Under the pieces are notes generated by a model that was given only the letters and a program-made list of their open reading frames with translations, was not told the origin of the DNA and ran no database searches. From a virus: a stretch of DNA of 23,363 nucleotides. Position numbers and translations under genes: made by a program. The DNA lies in the IMG/VR virus record IMGVR_UViG_3300025132_000311, positions 1 to 23,363 of that record; one strand, written 5' to 3'. Below, in pieces: positions 17,281 to 22,271 of this stretch. Each line of letters begins with the position of its first letter. Position 1 is the first letter of the stretch.

Positions 17281-18549
17281 GTGTTAGAAAATTTTTCTTC
17301 AAAAAGATCAGCAAAAAAACGCTTTGATGATGGAATTAGACACATCAACGAAGTAGCTCACGCAGCAAGTCAAACGCCCTCTTATACAAAGTTTGACTTT
17401 AAGCATATGCTGCCTTTTTATGGTAAAGTAGATTTTAGGTTAAATCCGATACAGCCAAAACAAGGATTTTTAACATCTATTGGAACAGACCAATTTGGTC
17501 GCCCGGTTCAAGTTTTTGATTTTGTCGCTAGTGCTTTTGATCATTTAAAAAATCATATACAAAGAGGAATATTTTATAATAAATTATCTCAAAATTCTAT
17601 ATTTTCTAGAATTGCCCCCACCACAGCTCTCGTGAATTTAGATTCATCTTACAGAGAGTATATGGAAAATATATTCAATTCTTTTTATGAAAGCTATGTG
17701 TTGATTGGTAATAACCAGGATAAAATCTTAGACTTTTCCTCGTTTTTATCTTTATTTTTAGATTTTTATGAAATGGTTATGAGTAGCAGTAATACTCCTA
17801 TAACAAAATCAGGCTATTATCTATATACACAAACTCCGCTTTTCCACACAGGGCTGGCAATAAAGATTAATTTTGCTGATGTGAATGATATTCAGGATGA
17901 CAGCGGCTATGGATATTTTTGTAGTTCAGCTCGTAAATCTGGTTTTTTGGTTGATACTAACGACCCAACAACGATCATCGCTAATATCAACAATGGTGGG
18001 CAAAAAATGGTTCCTCCCTTTAAGGTACAACCTCAGTTTGGAGAAAAGCAGGTTATTACAGGAATGAGGGAACACCTAGAAAGATTTTCACTAACCGCTG
18101 AGAATGTTTTCAACAAAAGATACTTTTCTATAATATATGATGAAGGATATTTACCTCTTACAGATTTTAATCTTTTGAAAACTTATTTTTTACAATTTTA
18201 TCGTAATATGGTTGATGAGACTCCTGCTGTTTCAATTTCAAAAGCCTGTAACGTAGGAGGTAAGATAAGAACAAATCATAACGTAATTTATAGAAAAGTT
18301 TATTTAAACGATGTCCCTAACGGCTATCCTTCATCCTTTTCAAGAGATTATCCAGATCCGTACTGGTTGGAAATGTATTTGTATATAAAATTACTTGAAA
18401 CCAAAAAAGATATCAATCAAGAAGAAACTTTAAAAAAAGCTTTATATTTTTATAGGACTAGTGGTCTAAAGGCTGCTTTGTTTTTTATAAACCTTTCTAC
18501 TAAAATTGTACCTAGTGTGACTGATGATTATTACCTTTCCCGCATATAG
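17281..18549 (+). CDS. Virion structural protein of unknown role
   Basis: This 422-residue protein starts at GTG 17281, 15 bases after the giant baseplate gene, with TAAGGA upstream. It is rich in aromatic residues (Phe and Tyr), with segments such as YREYMENIFNSFYESYVLIG and YFSIIYDEGYLPLTDFNLL and no low-complexity region. I recognise no enzyme motif or fibre repeat. The placement suggests a baseplate-attached or tail-completion protein. The reading frame ends at TAG 18547-18549. The same frame stays open for 21 more sense codons that encode a Gly-rich tail (see the next entry), so the protein may have a longer form. Confidence 0.65.
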   Translation: MLENFSSKRSAKKRFDDGIRHINEVAHAASQTPSYTKFDFKHMLPFYGKVDFRLNPIQPKQGFLTSIGTDQFGRPVQVFDFVASAFDHLKNHIQRGIFYNKLSQNSIFSRIAPTTALVNLDSSYREYMENIFNSFYESYVLIGNNQDKILDFSSFLSLFLDFYEMVMSSSNTPITKSGYYLYTQTPLFHTGLAIKINFADVNDIQDDSGYGYFCSSARKSGFLVDTNDPTTIIANINNGGQKMVPPFKVQPQFGEKQVITGMREHLERFSLTAENVFNKRYFSIIYDEGYLPLTDFNLLKTYFLQFYRNMVDETPAVSISKACNVGGKIRTNHNVIYRKVYLNDVPNGYPSSFSRDYPDPYWLEMYLYIKLLETKKDINQEETLKKALYFYRTSGLKAALFFINLSTKIVPSVTDDYYLSRI

Positions 18550-18615
18550 TGCTTTTACAGGGTGTGTTCTGTTCCTACAGGTGGCTCAACAGGTGGAGGA
18601 ATGAGTGGATATTAG
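18547..18615 (+). other. Possible amber readthrough extension
   Basis: After TAG 18547-18549 the same frame continues as CFYRVCSVPTGGSTGGGMSG plus Tyr and stops at TAG 18613-18615. The Gly/Ser/Thr-rich ending resembles natural C-termini of phage tail proteins, and the 55-base gap otherwise has no gene. Readthrough, a sequencing or assembly error in the TAG codon, or a recent nonsense mutation would all explain it. The last 11 bases overlap the start of the polymerase gene. Confidence 0.35.
18591..18607 (+). promoter_or_regulatory. Ribosome binding site deciding the polymerase start
   Basis: AGGTGGAGGA (18591-18600) precedes GTG 18605 by four bases. ATG 18601 touches the site too closely and its frame stops after four codons. 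TGA at 18602 closes the polymerase frame upstream, so GTG 18605 is the first possible start. Confidence 0.7.
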
Positions 18616-19657
18616 AGCGTGGTGTGGTGGTAAGAACATTGATGAAGTTTGTCCAGAAGATTTAAAAGATGATTGGAAGAATCTTCAAAAAATCTTAAAG
18701 TCTCACGTAAAGAGCCATCAAATGGTCGGCTTGCCGATTGATGATAGATTTTGGAAAATTCTTCCAAAGCACTTTACGAGCCAAAGAGAGGATCTTAAGG
18801 AATTTATACTAGAAGATATTAAAAATAATATAAATAAACCTTTAAATTATAACTTTCTTATTAATACTCAGGCTTTGATTGATAAGATTACTTCTCAAAA
18901 ACTAAAAATTAATAAAAAAGCCTTGAATGTTGGAACAGCAAAAGCAAGAAGGTTCTATAAGAAGATTGATAGGCTTGAACCTTGTGTAAAATATAACCTA
19001 TATGGCACTAAAACAGGAAGATTGACAGTTGAAAGCGGATATTTTCCCATTTTGAACCTCGATAAGGAGCACAGATGTGTTTTGACACCACAAAATGACT
19101 TTTTCGTTGAACTTGACTTCAACTCAGCAGAACTTCGGGTGGTGTTTTACTTGATGGGGCTAAAACAGCCAGATTTGGACATTCATAATTGGATTAAAGA
19201 TAATGTTTATAAGACAAAGATTACCAGAGACAGATTGAAGAGCAAAACCTTTGCTTGGTTGTATAATCCACAAGCAGAAAACCATCGGCTTGAAAGTTTT
19301 ATTGATAGAAGAAAGTTGGTAAAAAAATATTATATAAATGGAAGAGTGGAGACACCATTTGATCGCAGCCTTGAAGTTGAACCAAATAAAGCACTAAACT
19401 ATTTGATACAATCAACAACAGCAGACTTGGTATTGAGGCAAGCACTTAAAGTGGATGAGTGCTTGGAGAATAAAAAGAGCAAAATAGCATTTATTGTTCA
19501 CGATAGTGTTGTTTTGGATATGTCAAAAGACGAGGTTGAAGAGTTGGTAAAGAGCAGGTTAATATTGGATACATTTAAGAAAACGGACTTTGGAGATTTT
19601 AAGATTAATATGGCTGTTGGAACTAATTATGGAAAGATGTCAAAATGTGACATTTGA
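18605..19657 (+). CDS. polA: DNA polymerase, family A, polymerase domain only
   Basis: This 350-residue protein shows the family A core: TGRL (137-140); motif A with the metal-binding Asp171 in FVELDFNSAELRV; the O-helix motif R208-x3-K212-x3-F216-x3-Y220, equivalent to E. coli Pol I R754/K758/F762/Y766; and motif C VHDS with Asp300. The usual Glu after that Asp is Ser here, and the Gly after the O-helix Tyr is Asn. No 3'-5' or 5'-3' exonuclease domain is present. The fingers are compact: 92 residues between motifs B and C, against 128 in E. coli Pol I. Rhodothermus phage RM378 also keeps its family A polymerase and exonuclease in separate genes, so the missing exonuclease may lie elsewhere. 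The gene heads a replication cluster with an SSB. DNA synthesis is the likely role. Confidence 0.88.
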   Translation: MDIRAWCGGKNIDEVCPEDLKDDWKNLQKILKSHVKSHQMVGLPIDDRFWKILPKHFTSQREDLKEFILEDIKNNINKPLNYNFLINTQALIDKITSQKLKINKKALNVGTAKARRFYKKIDRLEPCVKYNLYGTKTGRLTVESGYFPILNLDKEHRCVLTPQNDFFVELDFNSAELRVVFYLMGLKQPDLDIHNWIKDNVYKTKITRDRLKSKTFAWLYNPQAENHRLESFIDRRKLVKKYYINGRVETPFDRSLEVEPNKALNYLIQSTTADLVLRQALKVDECLENKKSKIAFIVHDSVVLDMSKDEVEELVKSRLILDTFKKTDFGDFKINMAVGTNYGKMSKCDI

Positions 19658-19666
19658 GGGTATATT

Positions 19667-19711
19667 ATGAAACTCACCAAAGAAGCACTTAAACAGTTGA
19701 TTAAAGAAGAG
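19667..19711 (+). repeat. Leader-coding direct repeat, copy 1
   Basis: The first 45 bases of the 166-aa gene match bases 20164-20208 at 43 positions. The last 33 bases (19679-19711 and 20176-20208) are identical. The protein sequences diverge directly after this block. Confidence 0.95.
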
Positions 19712-20167
19712 CTTCAAACTATGGATAAAAACACGGACCTGACAACAGTCGCGGCCAAATCTATGGTTGATCCAGGGAAAAGAATGGAGGAGATACACGG
19801 AGAAAACCTCAAAAAGCTCATCAAGATACTTGGTGACAGAGGACGTGTGTTATCACAACAGTATATTGATTTTGCATTCGATGCTGCTTTTAAAAAAGTT
19901 GTGATGGAGCGGATTTTGGAATTACCTACTGACGATCTCGACGATGAAGACACTGCTTCCTTGGAGGATGCCAAGACCGGAATAAAAAACTTCCTAGATG
20001 GCAACACAGATGACATACCCGAGTTGGCCGAGGAGATCATCGGTCAGGTCAAGCAGAGCAGCCCCGAGTGGGCTAAAAAACACTTTTCGAAGATCGCTCC
20101 CGGCTATAAACCCAGTAAAGGGGCTATGCGTGAATTTGGAATTGAAGTCGAGGAGGACTACAAATGA
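19667..20167 (+). CDS. Protein with capsid-targeting-like leader (166 aa)
   Basis: ATG 19667 follows the polymerase stop by nine bases, with GAGGGT upstream. Residues 1-15 (MKLTKEALKQLIKEE) are identical to those of the next gene. The rest is an acidic, mostly helical protein (PTDDLDDEDTASLEDAKTG; DDIPELAEEIIGQVKQSSPE) with no enzyme motif I know. The leader forms a basic amphipathic helix and contains I-K-E at 12-14, fitting the (I/L)-x-E cleavage rule of the T4 prohead protease gp21, whose internal-protein substrates start with a short leader of this kind. I infer possible packaging into the head and ejection with DNA. The second half (about 19960-20160) is visibly richer in G+C than its neighbours, hinting at a different origin. 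It ends overlapping the next ATG (ATGA). Confidence 0.6.
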   Translation: MKLTKEALKQLIKEELQTMDKNTDLTTVAAKSMVDPGKRMEEIHGENLKKLIKILGDRGRVLSQQYIDFAFDAAFKKVVMERILELPTDDLDDEDTASLEDAKTGIKNFLDGNTDDIPELAEEIIGQVKQSSPEWAKKHFSKIAPGYKPSKGAMREFGIEVEEDYK

Positions 20168-20208
20168 AACTTACTAAAGAAGCACTTAAACAGTTGATTA
20201 AAGAAGAG
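20164..20208 (+). repeat. Leader-coding direct repeat, copy 2
   Basis: This is the partner of 19667-19711. The two differences are silent third-base changes in codons 3 and 5. The similarity ends at codon 15, so a leader cassette rather than a whole gene appears to be shared. Confidence 0.95.
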
Positions 20209-20454
20209 ATTGAAAAAACAGGAGTAGCCAGCGGCAAAGTAACACCAAAGACACAAGGAAGTCTTACCGCACAGGCAATTGAAAAAACGAAACAAGCATT
20301 TAGAGATGGGGATACAGCCGAAGATCAACTTTTGGTCAAGATTATTGATATGATAGGAAGCGCAGCTAAAAAACAGAGTTTAGGAACTGACTCTAAGTTA
20401 CTAAGAATACTTGGTATGATTGAAAAACACATTAATAACAGGAATAAACAATAA
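20164..20454 (+). CDS. Protein with capsid-targeting-like leader (96 aa)
   Basis: This gene begins at ATG 20164 inside the stop of the preceding gene (ATGA), preceded by GAGGAG, so translation is coupled. Residues 1-15 repeat the leader of the upstream protein, including the I-K-E possible prohead-protease site. The remainder (GVASGKVTPKTQGSLTAQAI, then helical Lys-rich segments ending KHINNRNKQ) is small and basic, which suits binding to packaged DNA, as with T4 internal proteins. It shares no clear similarity with its neighbour beyond the leader. No known domain was recognised. The internal-head-protein role is inferred; the gene itself is well supported by its start signal, coupling and the shared leader. 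Confidence 0.6.
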   Translation: MKLTKEALKQLIKEEIEKTGVASGKVTPKTQGSLTAQAIEKTKQAFRDGDTAEDQLLVKIIDMIGSAAKKQSLGTDSKLLRILGMIEKHINNRNKQ

Positions 20455-20492
20455 TGATTTTCGACCACCCTGGCGTTGATAAAGGTAAGTAA
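20454..20492 (+). CDS. 12-codon mini-ORF coupling two genes
   Basis: ATG 20454 overlaps the TAA of the 96-aa gene (TAATG). The frame encodes MIFDHPGVDKGK and stops at TAA 20490-20492, which in turn overlaps the ATG of the tubulin-like gene. Such a chain could pass ribosomes from one gene to the next. The peptide itself has no recognised function and may not matter. Confidence 0.25.
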   Translation: MIFDHPGVDKGK

Positions 20493-21325
20493 TGAGCACA
20501 ATAGTTGGCTTGGGTCAAGCCGGTTGTCAAATAGCAGAGAAGTTTAACCAATATCCACAATACAACACAATCTGTATTGATATAGAAGATGACGGTTATA
20601 CAAACTTTATAAAGATAGCCGAGCAATCTTCACACGAGGATTACGAAGCCAACTATAAAAAACTCAAGATTAAGTGTGATAAGGAAGTATCACTAATATT
20701 AGCAGGAACAGGCAAGATTACAGGATGTTCTTTGCGACTTTTGGAACAACTAAAGAGCAAGAAAGTAAGTATCTATTATATTAAAGCGGACCAGAACGAT
20801 TTAGACGAGAAAGGAAAACTAAGAGAAAGAGCAACATTCTTTATCCTTCAAGAATATGCTAGGTCTGGTGCTTTTGAAAAAATCTGTCTTATTGATAATA
20901 AGAAAGTTGAGGAGATATTAGAAGGACTGTCAGTTCTAAACTATTGGGATAGAATAAATGAAACAATCTGTTCTACCATCCATATGCTGAACTGGTTTAA
21001 AAATACAAAGCCAGTTATGAAGAACTTTATATCAACAGTTCAACCAGCAAAAATAAGCACGATTGGCATACTTGATATGGATAAAGATAAAGAAACCCTC
21101 TTTTATGACTTGACTTCACCACGACATAAGTGTTACTATTATGCAATAAGTAACAAATCTTTAGAGGAAGATGGTTCATTGTTGGGAACAATAAAAAAAC
21201 TAACAAGAGAAAGATTAGAAGACAAGTGTTCATCAAACTATGGTATATTCTCAACTGATTGGGGTGAAAACTATTGTTATGTTGAGCAATACGCTTCAAT
21301 GATACAAGAAATAAATTTACCGTAG
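20492..21325 (+). CDS. Divergent tubulin/FtsZ-like protein
   Basis: This 277-residue protein starts at ATG 20492 with AAAGG upstream. It opens with a nucleotide-binding-like stretch, IVGLGQAGCQIAEKF (4-18), comparable to the first glycine loop and helix of FtsZ and tubulin. Residues 67-87 (SLILAGTGKITGCSLRLLEQ) match the position and shape of the tubulin signature loop, though the canonical GGGTG(S/T)G is reduced to AGTGKITG. LIDNKKVEEI (133-142) corresponds to the Asn-containing loop before helix 7, and 151-169 to that helix. I see no clear NxDxxD (T7 loop) motif, so GTP hydrolysis may be weak or absent. Phage relatives such as PhuZ and TubZ form filaments that position or segregate DNA. It sits between polymerase/leader genes and the SSB, implying action on replicating DNA or heads. 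The alternative is a Rossmann-like protein of other function. Confidence 0.55.
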   Translation: MSTIVGLGQAGCQIAEKFNQYPQYNTICIDIEDDGYTNFIKIAEQSSHEDYEANYKKLKIKCDKEVSLILAGTGKITGCSLRLLEQLKSKKVSIYYIKADQNDLDEKGKLRERATFFILQEYARSGAFEKICLIDNKKVEEILEGLSVLNYWDRINETICSTIHMLNWFKNTKPVMKNFISTVQPAKISTIGILDMDKDKETLFYDLTSPRHKCYYYAISNKSLEEDGSLLGTIKKLTRERLEDKCSSNYGIFSTDWGENYCYVEQYASMIQEINLP

Positions 21326-21375
21326 CACATACTGTGTCTATGGTCTTTGCAGTCGCTTGGGAGATTTGCCAAGTG
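21325..21375 (+). promoter_or_regulatory. Small hairpins in the leader of the SSB gene
   Basis: The 75-base gap before the SSB gene holds CACA-TAC-TGTG (21326-21336) and a stem CTTGG/CCAAG (21356-21360 with 21369-21373), extendable by a G-U and a C-G pair, with an 8-base loop. AGGAG at 21389-21393 then leads to ATG 21401. T4 gene 32 is autoregulated through an mRNA pseudoknot, so a structured leader here is suggestive; the stems are short and could be chance. Confidence 0.3.
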
Positions 21376-21400
21376 TCTTTAACCTTTAGGAGAATTAAAA

Positions 21401-22153
21401 ATGGGTATTGATTTAAAGAAAATGCGAGCAAAACTCGCTTCACTAAGTAATAAGGGTGGAAATGGAAAAAGTGCTTTTTGGCGTCCTCAAGATGGGGAGC
21501 AATCTATCCGAATTGTACCAACGGCTGATGGAGATCCCTTCAAGGAGTATTTCTTTCACTACAATCTCGGGAAAAATCCAGGCTTCTTATGCCCAAAGCG
21601 AAACTTTGGCGATGATTGTCCTGTTTGCAATTTTGTAAGAACACTATATAACGAAGGAGATGAAGAAAGTGTCAAGATGGCTAAGAAACTTAATTCTCGA
21701 CAACGCTTCTTCTCGCCTGTTTTGGTTCGTGGTGAGGAAGCAGAAGGAGTTCGGGTCTGGGGATATGGTAAGATGGCTTACCAAGAACTACTGAACCTCG
21801 TCCTTAATCCTGATTATGGCGACATTACTGATGTCGATGAAGGGACTGACCTTATGTTAAAGTATGGTAAGCCACCGGGAGCATCGTTCCCGCAAACCAA
21901 CCTAACACCTCGTCGTCGCTCTTCACCTCTGGTTGATGATAAAGAAAAGATCAAGACTCTGCTGGAAGCGGTGCCTGAGTTTGAAAAACTTTTTGAGAGT
22001 AAGACAAGCACCGATATTCAAGCAATGCTTGATGAATTTCTCCTAGGCGAGGATGATGCTGAGGATGCTTCGGTTGAAACCGTGAAGTATTCCAAAGACA
22101 GCAGTGGTGGTGATGATGCTGTTGATAAAGCATTTGCCGAGTTAATGGCATAA
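21401..22153 (+). CDS. Single-stranded DNA-binding protein, gp32-like
   Basis: This 250-residue protein starts at ATG 21401 with AGGAG upstream. It follows the T4 gp32 plan: a basic N-terminus (DLKKMRAKLASLSNKGGNGK) for cooperative binding, then a core beginning FWRPQDGEQSIRIVP, then a zinc site H53-x10-C64-x8-C73-x2-C76 matching the spacing style of T4 gp32 (H64, C77, C87, C90), and an acidic C-terminal tail (GEDDAEDAS, DDAVDKAFAEL) that in the family contacts other replication proteins. T4 gp32 has 301 residues, so this version is compact. It coats single-stranded DNA during replication, repair and recombination. It lies three genes after the polymerase-leader block and is followed by hairpin/terminator structures, consistent with the end of a transcription unit. 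Confidence 0.9.
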   Translation: MGIDLKKMRAKLASLSNKGGNGKSAFWRPQDGEQSIRIVPTADGDPFKEYFFHYNLGKNPGFLCPKRNFGDDCPVCNFVRTLYNEGDEESVKMAKKLNSRQRFFSPVLVRGEEAEGVRVWGYGKMAYQELLNLVLNPDYGDITDVDEGTDLMLKYGKPPGASFPQTNLTPRRRSSPLVDDKEKIKTLLEAVPEFEKLFESKTSTDIQAMLDEFLLGEDDAEDASVETVKYSKDSSGGDDAVDKAFAELMA

Positions 22154-22169
22154 AAGGTTTTACCGCAGG

Positions 22170-22193
22170 GGGGCCTGGGTTTATAGAGGTCCC
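22170..22193 (+). other. Hairpin after the SSB gene
   Basis: GGGGCCT (22170-22176) pairs with AGGTCCC (22187-22193), with one G-U pair and a 10-base loop, 17 bases after the SSB stop. It is G+C-rich but lacks a following T-run. It may protect the mRNA end or form part of the terminator region. Confidence 0.4.
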
Positions 22194-22197
22194 AACT

Positions 22198-22250
22198 GAC
22201 AAAAAAGTATAGGTAATAAGCATATGCTTTATTATAAAGGCTTTTTTGTC
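22198..22250. terminator. Inverted repeat, likely bidirectional terminator
   Basis: GACAAAAAAG (22198-22207) is exactly complementary to CTTTTTTGTC (22241-22250). The centre contains the 12-base palindrome AAGCATATGCTT (22218-22229). A-tract and T-tract at the outside ends suit termination in both directions. It separates the SSB gene from the DUF262 gene. No other gene fits the 118-base gap. Confidence 0.55.
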
Positions 22251-22271
22251 CATTAACAGAAGGATGATATT

